The notes: generated from the letters alone by a model not told the origin. A stretch of DNA of 31,904 nt from Prevotellaceae bacterium (GCA_031257655.1 JAIROF010000086.1:1-31904), one strand, 5' to 3'. Positions 16,167 to 25,437 are shown, numbered from the stretch's first letter. Numbers and translations are program-made.

Positions 16167-17924
16167 ATGAGTGAAACGAATCAAGAAATGCTGAGTCCGC
16201 AAGTGCTGGACAACGTAAATTCGTGGCTCAACGGCAGCTACGACGAGGAGACCAAAAATCAAGTTCGCGACCTGATGCAGAGCAACCCCAAGGAGCTGGC
16301 GGAAAGCTTTTACCGCAGCTTGGAGTTCGGCACGGGCGGGCTTCGCGGCATCATGGGCGTAGGCACCAACCGCATGAACAAGTACACCGTGGGCATGGCT
16401 ACGCAGGGGCTGGCAAACTACCTCAAGCAAAGCTTTGCCGACCTGCCCCAGATAAAGGTGGCCATAGCGTACGATTGCCGCAACAACAGCGAATCGTTTT
16501 CCAAAATTGTTGCCGACATTTTTGCGGCCAACGGCTTTCACGTTTACCTGTTCGACGCGCTGCGCCCCACGCCGGAGCTCAGCTTCGCCATCCGGCAGCT
16601 GGGCTGCCAGAGCGGCGTAATGGTTACCGCATCGCACAACCCCAAAGAGTACAACGGCTACAAAGCCTACTGGAGCGACGGCGCACAGGTTACCGCCCCC
16701 CACGATACGAACATTATCGCCGAGGTCAACAAAATTACCGACCCCGCGCAGGTGCAATTTTCGGGCGGAAGCGGCCGCATCGAAATCATCGGCAAAGAGG
16801 TAGACGAGGCCTACCTCAGCGGCATTGGCGGGCTGCTCCGGCTGTCGCCGGAAGCCATTGAGCGGCACAAAGACCTGAAAATCGTTTACACGCCCCTGCA
16901 CGGCTGCGGCGTGCAGCTGGTGCCGGAGATGCTCGCCCGCGCGGGCTTCACCAGCGTCATCCACGTGCCCGAGCAGGACGTCAACGACGGCAACTTCCCC
17001 ACCGTTCACTCGCCCAACCCCGAAGAGCCGGCTGCGCTCCAAATGGCCATCGACAAGGCCGTGGCTACCGGCGCCGAGCTCGTGCTCGCCACCGACCCCG
17101 ACGCAGACCGCATCGCCATGGCCGTGCGCAACAAAAAAGGCGACTTCATTACCCTCAACGGAAACCAAACCAACTCCATCTTTATCTACTACCTGCTGCG
17201 GCGCTGGAAAGAGCAGGGCAAGCTGCAGGGCAAGGAGTACGTCATCAAAACCATTGTTACCACCAACCTCATTGCCGCCATTGCCGATGCGTTTGGCGTG
17301 GAGTGCTACGACTGCTACACAGGCTTTAAGCACATTGCCGAAGTTGTACGCCGGCACGAGGGCACGAAAACTTTCATCGGCGGCGGCGAAGAAAGCTTTG
17401 GCTTCAACGTCGGAGAGCTGGTGCGCGACAAGGATGCGGTGGTGAGCTGCGCCCTCGCCGCCGAAGTAGCCGCGTGGGCAAAGGAGCGGGGCATGACCAT
17501 GTTCGACCTCCTGCTCGACGTCTACTACAAATTTCGCTACTACAGGGAGCGGCAAATTTCGATTACCAAAAAAGGAAAAGACGGGCTGGAAGCCATCCAG
17601 CAGATGATGCGCAATTTTCGCGAAAATCCCCCCAAAAAACTTGGCGGATCGGAGGTAAAACAAATATTCGACTACGATACGCTGATGTGGAAATTTACAG
17701 CGTATGCCCCCCTACACCCCATTGACCAGCCCGCTGCCTCAAACGTGCTGCAGTACGTAACCTACGACGAATCCATCGTATCGGTGCGCCCGTCGGGCAC
17801 GGAGCCTAAAATTAAGTTCTACTTCGGCGTGCGGGAAAACTTTTACAACAAGGACAAGTTTGACCAGCTCACCGCCGAGCTCGACAAAAAAATAGACGAC
17901 ATGATAGCAGACCTCAAGCTGTGA
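16167..17924 (+). CDS. pgcA: Phospho-sugar mutase (phosphoglucomutase/phosphomannomutase)
   Basis: 585 residues, the length of the PgcA/PGM2-like branch of alpha-D-phosphohexomutases. TASHNP at 154-159 holds the phosphoserine (Ser156), DPDADR at 310-315 binds Mg2+, GGGEESFG at 405-412 recognises the sugar, and RPSGTEPKIKFY near residue 545 binds phosphate. The N-terminal FGTGGLRGIMGVGTNRMN is typical of the long form. It interconverts hexose-1- and 6-phosphates (glucose and/or mannose) in the cytoplasm. It is separate in sequence and loops from GlmM at 10870. An A-rich leader with TAAATACAAC precedes it, and fabG follows at 66 bp. Confidence 0.93.
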   Translation: MSETNQEMLSPQVLDNVNSWLNGSYDEETKNQVRDLMQSNPKELAESFYRSLEFGTGGLRGIMGVGTNRMNKYTVGMATQGLANYLKQSFADLPQIKVAIAYDCRNNSESFSKIVADIFAANGFHVYLFDALRPTPELSFAIRQLGCQSGVMVTASHNPKEYNGYKAYWSDGAQVTAPHDTNIIAEVNKITDPAQVQFSGGSGRIEIIGKEVDEAYLSGIGGLLRLSPEAIERHKDLKIVYTPLHGCGVQLVPEMLARAGFTSVIHVPEQDVNDGNFPTVHSPNPEEPAALQMAIDKAVATGAELVLATDPDADRIAMAVRNKKGDFITLNGNQTNSIFIYYLLRRWKEQGKLQGKEYVIKTIVTTNLIAAIADAFGVECYDCYTGFKHIAEVVRRHEGTKTFIGGGEESFGFNVGELVRDKDAVVSCALAAEVAAWAKERGMTMFDLLLDVYYKFRYYRERQISITKKGKDGLEAIQQMMRNFRENPPKKLGGSEVKQIFDYDTLMWKFTAYAPLHPIDQPAASNVLQYVTYDESIVSVRPSGTEPKIKFYFGVRENFYNKDKFDQLTAELDKKIDDMIADLKL

Positions 17925-17990
17925 GGCAAGCGCCTGCTGCACCCTGTTTTTATTCACCAAGCAAACACAAAATTCAAAAAAAAAAAAACC

Positions 17991-18737
17991 ATGAAGCTAT
18001 TAGAAGGTAAAGCCGCCATTGTAACGGGCGCTGCGCGCGGCATTGGCAAAGCCATAGCGCTCAAGCTGGCGTCGGAAGGCGCCGCCGTGGCGTTCACCGA
18101 TTTGGCCATTGACGACAACGCAAAAAAGACCGAGGAGGAAATCGCCGCGCTCGGCGTAAAGGCTAAGGGCTACGCCTCAAACGCCGCCCTGTTTGAGGAT
18201 ACGCACAGCGTAGTAGCGCAAATCGCAAAGGATTTTGGCCGCATAGACATCCTTGTCAACAACGCCGGCATTACGCGCGACGGGCTTCTCATGCGCATGA
18301 GCGAGGCGCAGTGGGATTCGGTCATCAGCGTCAACCTCAAGTCGGCGTTCAACTTCACGCGCGCCGTGGCGCCCACCATGATGCGCCAAAAGGCGGGCAG
18401 CATCATCAACATGAGCTCGGTGGTGGGCGTGAGCGGGAACGCTGCGCAGGCCAACTACTCCGCCTCCAAGGCCGGCCTGATTGGCCTGGCAAAGTCGGTT
18501 GCCAAGGAGCTGGGGTCGCGCGGCATTCGCGCCAACGCCATTGCCCCGGGATTCATCATCACCGACATGACCAGCCAGCTGAGCGACGAGGTAAAAGCCA
18601 AGTGGGCGGAAACCATTCCCCTCAAGCGCGGCGGAACGCCGGAAGACGTGGCCAACGTAGCGCTCTTCCTCGCCTCCGACCTGTCGGCCTACGTCACCGG
18701 GCAAGTAATTCACGTGTGCGGCGGAATGAACACGTAG
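17991..18737 (+). CDS. fabG: 3-oxoacyl-ACP reductase FabG
   Basis: A 248-residue classical short-chain dehydrogenase. TGAARGIGKA at 12-21 is the NADPH-binding turn and NNAGITRDGLLMRM at 90-103 is the FabG-typical segment. The catalytic set is Asn115, Ser143, Tyr156 and Lys160 (YSASK). The end with GGTPEDVANVALFLASDLSAYVTGQVIHVCGGM is standard for FabG. It reduces 3-oxoacyl-ACP in fatty acid synthesis. No other fab gene is next to it, so another SDR substrate is possible, but the match is strong. An A-run sits at its ribosome binding region, and a strong terminator follows about 50 bp after the stop. Confidence 0.93.
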   Translation: MKLLEGKAAIVTGAARGIGKAIALKLASEGAAVAFTDLAIDDNAKKTEEEIAALGVKAKGYASNAALFEDTHSVVAQIAKDFGRIDILVNNAGITRDGLLMRMSEAQWDSVISVNLKSAFNFTRAVAPTMMRQKAGSIINMSSVVGVSGNAAQANYSASKAGLIGLAKSVAKELGSRGIRANAIAPGFIITDMTSQLSDEVKAKWAETIPLKRGGTPEDVANVALFLASDLSAYVTGQVIHVCGGMNT

Positions 18738-18787
18738 CGCATGCGGCTACGGCTGCGGCTGCGGCTGCGATTACGCGCTTGCCGCCA

Positions 18788-18828
18788 TAAAAAAAACCTC
18801 GCGAAAAAAATTCGCGAGGTTTTTTTTT
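18788..18828. terminator. Strong bidirectional intrinsic terminator
   Basis: CCTCGCGAA and TTCGCGAGG form a perfect stem with A and T runs on both sides, ending in at least eight Ts on the plus strand. It ends the fabG transcript and can also stop transcription through the minus-strand tRNA. Confidence 0.92.
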
Positions 18829-18898
18829 ACGGCCTAACGCATCGTTTAGCAGGCTTGCTGACCTCCGTAGCGGTTGCGCCGGCTACCGGCAGGAGCAA

Positions 18899-18924
18899 AA
18901 TTCCTAATTCCTAATTCGTAATTC
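18899..18924. repeat. Heptanucleotide repeat CTAATTC (about 3.7 copies)
   Basis: CTAATTC at 18904 and 18911, then GTAATTC, with a partial copy before them. It is the reverse complement of the GAATTAG array in front of atpA. It lies directly downstream of the tRNA gene. Confidence 0.85.
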
Positions 18925-18929
18925 CACCG

Positions 18930-19001
18930 AGCCCCTCATCAGATTTGAACTGACGACCTGCTGTTTACGAAACAGCTGCTCTACCACTGAGCTAAAGGGG
19001 C
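18930..19001 (-). tRNA. tRNA-Thr (anticodon CGT)
   Basis: The minus strand folds into a full cloverleaf of 72 nt. The acceptor is GCCCCTT/GAGGGGC, the D arm is GCTC-AGTGGTA-GAGC, and the anticodon stem GCTGT/ACAGC encloses the loop TTCGTAA (anticodon CGT, reading ACG). The variable loop is short, and the T arm is GTCAG/CTGAT with TTCAAAT. The discriminator base is T and no CCA is encoded. No integrase or attachment-site duplication was seen beside it. Confidence 0.95.
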
Positions 19002-19152
19002 GTTGGGTACCTTAGCGTTCAACGCAGATGCTCCGCCAAAGGAGCACAAAGGTAAGAAATCTTTACCACTTGACCAAATTCATCTCCGGCGAACGGCTAA
19101 TTCTTTTCTGGGTAAGGCCATAAAAGGAACCAAGCAAATTCAAAGGCTACGC

Positions 19153-20985
19153 TTACTGCCCGACGATTTTAAAAAACTTTCCTTTATCTGTTTTATACTC
19201 CTTTTCCGGGGTTTGCAGCAGGCTGACCGTATTTCCGAGGACTTCGCCTTCTACCAGGTTTCCCTTTACGGTCACATTTCGGCAGTACTCAAACGTCAAG
19301 CCGTGCTTGCGGTAGTGGAAAGGCTCGAAATCGTAGCTGCGCACGAGCCGGTTGCCCGAAAATTCGACGCCGTCTACCGACAGGGCGTAGAGAATGGGGT
19401 AGTCGTAGAGCTCAAAGCGGTTGCCGGTGATGCGGATGTTGCGGTGAAAAGGCTTTGCCGCGTCTTTCTGCGGAACGATTGGGCATACGCTGATTACCGC
19501 TTCGCAAAACTGGTACATGGAGGTCATGCAGGGGGCTTTGAAGGTGTTGCGCGTGATGGTTACGTCGCTCACCGCCCCCGATTCGAACCAGCCGTTGGCA
19601 TCGCCGGCAATGAGAATGGCCGACCCGCTGGATTCGAAGATGTTGTCGGCAATCAGCACCTTTCCCGGGGTAGAAACCAGCAGCCCTCTTGCCCGGCAGC
19701 TCTTGAAGTGCGAATTGGTGACGGACAGGCTGCACGTCCATGTCAAGTTTTCCAGCGCATAGCCTGCCGCTACCTGCTGCGGGACGGGCTGCGCAAGCAC
19801 GAGCTCGAAAATGTCGGTCGTTTCGCGGCGGTATGCCTCCACCGCTCCAAGGGCGATGGTCTGCATGCTTTGGTTGTCGATAAACCCGACGGATTCGCCG
19901 GAGCGCGCCCAGGTCATGCCGGTGCTCTGGCCGTGCACGAATTTACAGCGGAGCGTGCGGTCGTTTACCCGCTCCACGATGCGCACCGAGGTGCCGTGCA
20001 CGTTGATGGGGTCGTCCATGAGGGCATGGAAGGTGCAGCCTTTGATGCGCACATCGCCCTTGCAGCTCGAAATCTGGAAGCCGTCGTCGTGCCCGGCAAG
20101 GATTCGCCCCTTTTTTTCGTTGGGAACGCTGTTTACGTTCGTAAAGGAGAGGTTTTCGGAGTACTGGGCAAGAATGCCCAGGCCTGCACAGTGGTAAACG
20201 TCAAGATTTTCGAGGGCAACGTTTTTGCTGTCGACGATAAATACACCGGCGTGGTCGCGCTCGCTGTGCCGCAGCACCAGCAGGTTCCCGACGGCGGGCT
20301 TACGCCGGTATTCGGCATGGATGCGCACCGTTCCTTTCGCCAGCTCTTCGGCGCGAAGCGCTCCACTGGCAGCCATGCACCCGAGGTCGCCGGTGCGGGG
20401 AACGACGATACGGCGGTCGCGGTCAAACTCCATCGTTCCGCTCCACGCGCTTTTCCACCCTTCGCCCACAAAAACCAGCTGCTCATTTTCGATGATGTAC
20501 GGCGATTCGTAAGCGTTGATTTGCAAATCGACGTAGCCCTCGTCTGCTCGAAGCACGGCTGCCTGCGCCGTGAGCGGAATGTCCCAGTCGATGGTGAGGT
20601 TTTTGATGGTAACGTTGCGGCTGCTGTCGACCGTGAATGGCTGTATTCGGTCGTGAAACACGAAATCCGACCCTTCGCCGTCCACTGTCAGCCCGTCGAA
20701 GCGCTCAATCAGGATGGCAAGGCGCTTGGGGTTGTTGTCTGTAGTGTTCGACTCGAAGTAATCCCTTTCGATGCAGCGGTGCGGCCAGAAATCGTACCGC
20801 CCTTTGGGGAACGTCAGCGTCGAAACGCCGCTTGCCTTGCAGTGGTTAAGCGCCCGCCGGACGTAGGGAACAGCGTTTTCGCGGGTGCCGGGCTTTAAGC
20901 CAAAGTCGGCAATAGAAACAGCTTGCGCCTGCGCAACGGCGCCGCACAATAGCAGCGATAGTAAAAAAAATGATGTTCGGCTCAT
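19153..20985 (-). CDS. glaB: Secreted GH110 alpha-1,3-galactosidase (beta-helix)
   Basis: The start at 20985 gives MSRTSFFLLSLLLCGAVAQAQ, a signal peptide, and 610 residues in all. The longer open frame upstream only reads through a 12-bp repeat and a promoter. VSIADFGLKPGTRENAVPYV opens the right-handed parallel beta-helix. RYDFWP, ESNTTDNNPKRLAILIE, FHDRIQPFTVD, VFVGEGWKS and the acidic loops GHDDGF (298-303) and MDDPINVHGTS (323-333) are those I associate with GH110. These enzymes remove terminal alpha-1,3-linked galactose, as on blood group B and Galili-type glycans. The B-type (linear and branched substrates) is a guess. It acts in the periplasm or outside the cell. No SusC/D genes adjoin it. 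Confidence 0.82.
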   Translation of the reverse strand: MSRTSFFLLSLLLCGAVAQAQAVSIADFGLKPGTRENAVPYVRRALNHCKASGVSTLTFPKGRYDFWPHRCIERDYFESNTTDNNPKRLAILIERFDGLTVDGEGSDFVFHDRIQPFTVDSSRNVTIKNLTIDWDIPLTAQAAVLRADEGYVDLQINAYESPYIIENEQLVFVGEGWKSAWSGTMEFDRDRRIVVPRTGDLGCMAASGALRAEELAKGTVRIHAEYRRKPAVGNLLVLRHSERDHAGVFIVDSKNVALENLDVYHCAGLGILAQYSENLSFTNVNSVPNEKKGRILAGHDDGFQISSCKGDVRIKGCTFHALMDDPINVHGTSVRIVERVNDRTLRCKFVHGQSTGMTWARSGESVGFIDNQSMQTIALGAVEAYRRETTDIFELVLAQPVPQQVAAGYALENLTWTCSLSVTNSHFKSCRARGLLVSTPGKVLIADNIFESSGSAILIAGDANGWFESGAVSDVTITRNTFKAPCMTSMYQFCEAVISVCPIVPQKDAAKPFHRNIRITGNRFELYDYPILYALSVDGVEFSGNRLVRSYDFEPFHYRKHGLTFEYCRNVTVKGNLVEGEVLGNTVSLLQTPEKEYKTDKGKFFKIVGQ

Positions 20986-21032
20986 AAATCCTGATGTTAA
21001 GGGTAATACAATAAAAGAACCATTTTTGGAGC

Positions 21033-21067
21033 CATTTTGGCCGACATTTTGGCCGACATTTTGGCCG
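21033..21067. repeat. 12-bp tandem repeat (CATTTTGGCCGA, 2.9 copies)
   Basis: It lies in the leader between the GH110 promoter box and its ATG. Being a multiple of three, it keeps a frame open that would read as repeated GQNV, but the signal peptide start lies downstream of it. Confidence 0.85.
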
Positions 21068-21181
21068 TATAGGCCGGCGAATAGCCGCGACAGGCTTTTG
21101 AGAATGCTGCTCAACATGGAAAAGAAGGATTCCCCGAAGCAGAAATCCGCAGCCAAAGTACAAAAAATTTCAATACCGCTG

Positions 21182-21189
21182 CAAAAATA
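21182..21189 (-). promoter_or_regulatory. -7 box for the GH110 gene
   Basis: The minus strand reads TATTTTTG, an exact TAnnTTTG match followed by C. Transcription would start near 21175, giving a leader of about 190 nt and ruling out the farthest upstream start. Confidence 0.5.
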
Positions 21190-21230
21190 GATGGCGACGA
21201 ATCTAAACAGCATACCTCATAAATCTCCCT

Positions 21231-21255
21231 CATTAACCATTAACCATTAACCATT
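21231..21255. repeat. Heptanucleotide repeat CATTAAC (3.6 copies) at the radical SAM gene stop
   Basis: Three full copies and a partial one span the stop codon of the minus-strand radical SAM gene. The last residues MVNG and the TAA stop are made of the repeat itself, so the C-terminus was set by this array. Confidence 0.85.
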
Positions 21256-22178
21256 CTTCCCTGCCATGTATTTCGCTGCTCTAATCGCTTGTCGAGCATG
21301 GCGAGCAGCTGCTCGTTTCGGACAAGCCCCCAGCCGGAGCTGGCAAGAAATCGCGGCGGCGCTTCGCCGGCAAATCGCTCCACCACAATGTTTGGGTTAA
21401 ATCGCTCCAGGAAGTCAACAAAAAAGTCTACATACTCCTCCAGGCCAAAGCGCACAAAATCGTGCGGATGCGCATCAAATTCGCGCGCCATGGCGGTATT
21501 TTTAATCAGCTGCAGCTGGTGAAACTTAACGGATGTCAGCGGCATGGCCGATAGGATTTCGGCTTCGCGCAGCATATCGCTCTTTGTTTCGCCCGGCAAG
21601 CCAAAAATAATGTGCGCCCCCACGCCGACGCCGCGCTGCGCCGTAGCCTCCACCGCGCGCCGCGCCGCCGCAAAATCGTGCCCGCGGTTGATGCGGAGCA
21701 GCGTCCGGTCGTAGCACGACTCCAGGCCGTACTCCACCGCCACGTACTTTTCCTGCGCGAGCTGCGCCAGGTAGTCCAGCTTGGCATCGTCAACGCAGTC
21801 GGGGCGCGTACCCACAACGATGCCCGCCACCTGCGGATGCCGGAGGGCTTCGCCGTACAGCTTGCGGAGCGCACCAAGCGGCGCATACGTGTTGGAGTAC
21901 GCCTGAAAGTACGCCAAGTATTGCTGCGCTTTCTTGTAGCGATGCCCCGCGTGAAATTCAATTCCCTCGTCAATTTGCCGGGTAATGCTCTTCGCCGGCA
22001 GGCAGTACGACGGGCTAAAGGCGCTGTTGTCGCAGTAGGTGCAGCCGCCAAGCGCAAGCGTCCCGTCGCGGTTGGGGCAGGTAAACCCGGCGTTGATGGC
22101 TACCTTCTGCACGCGCTGCCCCCATCGCCGCCGGAAGTAGCCGGCGTAGGCGTTGAAGCGGCGACCCCCTTCCACCAT
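21240..22178 (-). CDS. TIGR01212 (YhcC-like) radical SAM protein
   Basis: The ATG at 22178 gives 312 residues, matching the family; the open frame continues 103 codons upstream but that part looks non-coding. GFTCPNRDGTLALGGCTYCD holds the cysteines 34, 46 and 49 (C-x11-C-x2-C), the spacing of TIGR01212/YhcC proteins. VAVEYGLESCYDRTLLRINRGHDF, GVGAHIIFGLPGE and SVKFHQLQLIKNTAMA follow in the usual order. The function of the family is not settled. A start at a non-ATG codon a few residues upstream (around ADTWS) cannot be excluded. A near-match -7 box (TACCTTTA, 22312-22305) may drive it. Confidence 0.88.
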   Translation of the reverse strand: MVEGGRRFNAYAGYFRRRWGQRVQKVAINAGFTCPNRDGTLALGGCTYCDNSAFSPSYCLPAKSITRQIDEGIEFHAGHRYKKAQQYLAYFQAYSNTYAPLGALRKLYGEALRHPQVAGIVVGTRPDCVDDAKLDYLAQLAQEKYVAVEYGLESCYDRTLLRINRGHDFAAARRAVEATAQRGVGVGAHIIFGLPGETKSDMLREAEILSAMPLTSVKFHQLQLIKNTAMAREFDAHPHDFVRFGLEEYVDFFVDFLERFNPNIVVERFAGEAPPRFLASSGWGLVRNEQLLAMLDKRLEQRNTWQGRMVNG

Positions 22179-22678
22179 CGACCATGTGTCTGCGTATGCC
22201 TGCAAGCTATTGATACCGGTTAATCGTAAAACAGCTTCCGCTGGCGTAAGCCGGCTGGGATACGCCACGCCAAACGCTGCGCTGCGGAGGCCGAAAAAAG
22301 AAGGTAAAGGTAGAAATTTTTGCGGAAAATCCGCTACGCCTGCGGTAGGGTCAACGCATTTAAGCTTTGAGGCGCTGCAGAAGAAGCTCCCTTTCGGAAG
22401 AAAGAGCGCCTCAACGACGAAAAGGCGGCAACCGGGGGGTAAAATGTCGCCGTAGAGAGGCATTGCATGCGCCCCACACCGCATCAAACATAGACACCAT
22501 CCTAAAAAAGCGCCTCAAAAAAAAAGATTTAGCCGCTAAATACAAGCGTTTTTTTGCTATCTTTGCAGCCACAAAAACCCTAATTTTGCATTATTAAGGT
22601 AAATACAACAACGGATGCGAACAGAAGCAAGCAACCATGCCGCAGCTGCGATTTGTTGACCAAAATTAAATTGATGCC
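22179..22678. other. Divergent intergenic region between radical SAM and GH2 genes
   Basis: No convincing gene. It carries the possible minus-strand box TACCTTTA (22312-22305) and the plus-strand GH2 promoter box at 22558-22565. A leader of about 110 nt contains the decamer TAAATACAAC (22600-22609). Confidence 0.55.
22558..22565 (+). promoter_or_regulatory. -7 box for the GH2 gene
   Basis: TATCTTTG, an exact TAnnTTTG match followed by C, about 114 bp upstream of the ATG. Confidence 0.55.
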
Positions 22679-25279
22679 ATGAGAAAAATTTTATGCGCCA
22701 TAAGCTTAACCTCAGCAGCGTGCGCTGCTCAGGTTTACGCGCAACCCATACAGCTGCCCGATGCAGGCGGAAAAACGTTGCTGCACAGCGGGTGGTATGC
22801 CCGCCGGGCAAACGAAGCCAAAATAGATGGCAACGTACTTACCTCCACTACGTTCAGCCATGCAGGATGGATAAAAGCGCGGGTTCCGGGCACCGTATTG
22901 ACCACCTTGCTCGAAAACCGCTACCTCCCAGCGCCCGAATTTAGCATGAACAACAACCTCATACCGGATATTTACGAAACAGGCAACGCGTTTTACACCT
23001 TTTGGTTTGTTCGCCCGTTTGAAGTAAAGCAGTGGCAGGAGGGGAGGCAATTTTGGCTAAATTTTCGAGGTATAAACTATAAAGCGGACATTTTCCTCAA
23101 CGGCAAACGGCTGAACAACAACACCCACGAGGGGATGTTCCTGCGCAAGAGCTTCAACATTACGCCCTACCTAAAAGCTGCCGACGCCAACCTGCTCGCC
23201 GTGATTGTGTATCCGCCCGACTACCCCGGAAATGCAAATGGCGGACAGGGCGGCGACGCTCAGATTGCCCGAAACGTTACCATGCAGTTTACGCCCGGCT
23301 GGGACTGGATACAGCCTGTACGCGATAGAAACACCGGCATCTGGGACGAGGTATCCATTACAACCACCGGCAGCGTCAAAGTGCAGCACCCTTACGTAGC
23401 CACAAAAGTACCCGGTGTGCGCACGCCGGAAGGCTCCCAAAAAGACGCTTTTGTGAAAACATCGGTAGAGCTCGAAAATATTTCGCCAACCCCGCAAACC
23501 GGAGCGCTCATTTACGAAACCAACGGAGGCAAATGGAGGCAATCCATTACTTTACAGCCCCGCGAAAAAAAACAGATTGCGCTTAAGGAGTTGACAATCA
23601 AGCAGCCGCGCCTTTGGTGGCCTAACGGTATCGGCAAACCCGAGCTGTACGACATGCGCATATCCTTCGAGATCGACGGCCAGCTGAGCGACAGCCATAG
23701 CTTGCGCTACGGCATTCGCGAAATCACCTCGGATCTTTCGCCGGTTTCGGGAGGCCGAAAATTTTACGTCAACGGGCAGCCGGTCTACATGCCGGGCGGC
23801 AACTATATCGCATCGGACTGGCTGCTGCGCCTTTCGCCCGAGCGATACCGAGCCGAAGTCCGCTACCATGCGGAGATGAACCTGCGCATGATTCGTATAT
23901 GGGGCGGCGCCCTGCTGGAGCGACCCGAATTTTATGACGCCTGCGACGAATATGGCATGCTGGTTTTTCAGGACTTGTGGGGAAGCGGCGACTGTAACGG
24001 GGCCTGGGAGGAGCCAACCAAGCTCGATTCCCGCGCCCGCCGCTGGGAATACCCCGACAACCACGACCTCTTCATCCAATCGGTAGAAGACCAGGTTAAA
24101 ATGATTCGCAACCACCCAAGCCTTTGCCTGTGGTGCGGAGCAAACGAATGGCCCTTGGCAAAGGATATCGACGAAAGGCTAAAGAACGACGTTTTTCCTC
24201 GCCTCGACCCGGAGCGGCTCTTTGCAAGCTTCTCAACAGATTCTGCCTTTATCGGCAAAGAGGGCGATGGCCCCTACACCATCCGGGAGCCGGAGTGGTT
24301 TTTCACGCACCGATCGTTCCCCTTTAATCCCGAAATAGGATCAATAGGATCGCCCGAAGTGGAGAGCATGCGCGAAATGATGACAGAAAAGGAGCTGGCA
24401 AGGCTGCCTCACGGCAGAAACGTGGACAACGCATGGCTATACCACAGGGATTTGGGCTACGAAAATCACCTGGAGCGCTATGGCGAAGTCAAAACCATAG
24501 AGGATTACTGCAAATATGCCCAGGCTGTGAACTATGACCAGTACCGCAGCCTTATGGAAGGCTGGGCTTCGCACCTGTGGGAATGGTACACAGGCGTTTT
24601 GATCTGGAAAACACAAAATCCGTGGACATCGCTACGCGGGCAAATGTACGACTGGTTTCTGGACGTAAACGCTTCGTTCTACGGCGTGAAAAAAGGTTCC
24701 GAAGCTATTCATCCTCAATATAATATCGTAACTAAACAGCTGGAAATAGTCAACACGGCGCTAACGAACCATAGCGTAACCGTAAAAGCCCTGCTGTACA
24801 AAGCCGACGGATCGGTTGCTTTCGAAAAAGAGGAATCGACAACCATAGCGGCAAACAGCATCAAACGGCTGTTCGGCATTCCCAAACCCAACGGCGTAGA
24901 TGGGGTTTATTTTCTAAAGCTCATACTGCTCGAAAACGGCAAGCCGCTGACGGATAATACCTACTGGCTCACAACCCAACCAAACAACTATACGGGGCTG
25001 ACAAGCCTGCCGAAAGCAAACTCCGTAATAAAAACATCGCTAAATCAAACGGGCAGCAGCTATACGGGTACGGTCAGCATCCGGTCTGAAAAAAACATAT
25101 CCTTTTTCAACCGCGTAAAAGTATTCGACAAAAATTCGGGTAAACGCATTTTGCCGGTACACTACTCCGATAACTATGTGACGCTTATGCCGGGCGATTC
25201 AAAGGAAATCAAGCTGGAGTTCGTTTCGCCCCTGCCCAAAGAGCAAATAGAAATAGCCGTTGAAAGCTGGACGGATTAA
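22679..25279 (+). CDS. Secreted GH2 glycosidase, exo-beta-glucosaminidase/mannosidase-like
   Basis: 866 residues with signal peptide MRKILCAISLTSAACAAQVYAQ. A jelly-roll sugar-binding domain (ARVPGTVLTTLLENRYLP, FRGINYKADIFLNGKRL) is followed by an Ig-like domain, the TIM barrel from about residue 350, and C-terminal beta domains. NLRMIRIWGGALLE and RNHPSLCLWCGANEW put the acid/base at Glu490. FNPEIGS gives the likely nucleophile Glu552, the arrangement of CsxA-type exo-beta-D-glucosaminidases. GVLIWKTQNPWTSLRGQMYDW is another landmark of that branch. It should release beta-linked glucosamine, or possibly mannose, from glycans in the periplasm. It is a single gene with its own promoter, convergent with atpG. 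Confidence 0.87.
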   Translation: MRKILCAISLTSAACAAQVYAQPIQLPDAGGKTLLHSGWYARRANEAKIDGNVLTSTTFSHAGWIKARVPGTVLTTLLENRYLPAPEFSMNNNLIPDIYETGNAFYTFWFVRPFEVKQWQEGRQFWLNFRGINYKADIFLNGKRLNNNTHEGMFLRKSFNITPYLKAADANLLAVIVYPPDYPGNANGGQGGDAQIARNVTMQFTPGWDWIQPVRDRNTGIWDEVSITTTGSVKVQHPYVATKVPGVRTPEGSQKDAFVKTSVELENISPTPQTGALIYETNGGKWRQSITLQPREKKQIALKELTIKQPRLWWPNGIGKPELYDMRISFEIDGQLSDSHSLRYGIREITSDLSPVSGGRKFYVNGQPVYMPGGNYIASDWLLRLSPERYRAEVRYHAEMNLRMIRIWGGALLERPEFYDACDEYGMLVFQDLWGSGDCNGAWEEPTKLDSRARRWEYPDNHDLFIQSVEDQVKMIRNHPSLCLWCGANEWPLAKDIDERLKNDVFPRLDPERLFASFSTDSAFIGKEGDGPYTIREPEWFFTHRSFPFNPEIGSIGSPEVESMREMMTEKELARLPHGRNVDNAWLYHRDLGYENHLERYGEVKTIEDYCKYAQAVNYDQYRSLMEGWASHLWEWYTGVLIWKTQNPWTSLRGQMYDWFLDVNASFYGVKKGSEAIHPQYNIVTKQLEIVNTALTNHSVTVKALLYKADGSVAFEKEESTTIAANSIKRLFGIPKPNGVDGVYFLKLILLENGKPLTDNTYWLTTQPNNYTGLTSLPKANSVIKTSLNQTGSSYTGTVSIRSEKNISFFNRVKVFDKNSGKRILPVHYSDNYVTLMPGDSKEIKLEFVSPLPKEQIEIAVESWTD

Positions 25280-25437
25280 TGGGCCGTGCGGAGCTTAGCA
25301 TCGCTCACCATGCCATGCGCGGCGATAATCGGATTTTAAGGAAATGTTTTGCGAAAAGCTGTCGCTCCCGCAGGCGTAAGCCTTCTTGCGCACCGCGGCG
25401 GCGGCGGTAGCGCCGGCGGGTTGCCCTCTCCCCTCCC

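Noticed and set aside
16155..17663. 502-residue open frame on the minus strand opposite the phosphohexomutase gene
   Set aside because: Shadow frame; the plus strand carries all four phosphohexomutase motifs.
18899..19001. tRNA-Thr as an integration site of a genomic island
   Set aside because: No duplicated tRNA end, integrase or island gene was seen on either side.
19003..20898. 631-residue open frame on the plus strand opposite the GH110 gene
   Set aside because: A shadow of the GC-rich antisense gene: no domain, atypical composition, and the minus frame has a signal peptide and GH110 motifs.
20986..21213. N-terminal extension of the GH110 frame
   Set aside because: It reads through the 12-bp repeat and past the predicted transcription start, and it would bury the signal peptide.
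22179..22487. 103-codon N-terminal extension of the radical SAM frame
   Set aside because: No similarity to the family N-terminus; family length fits the start at 22178.
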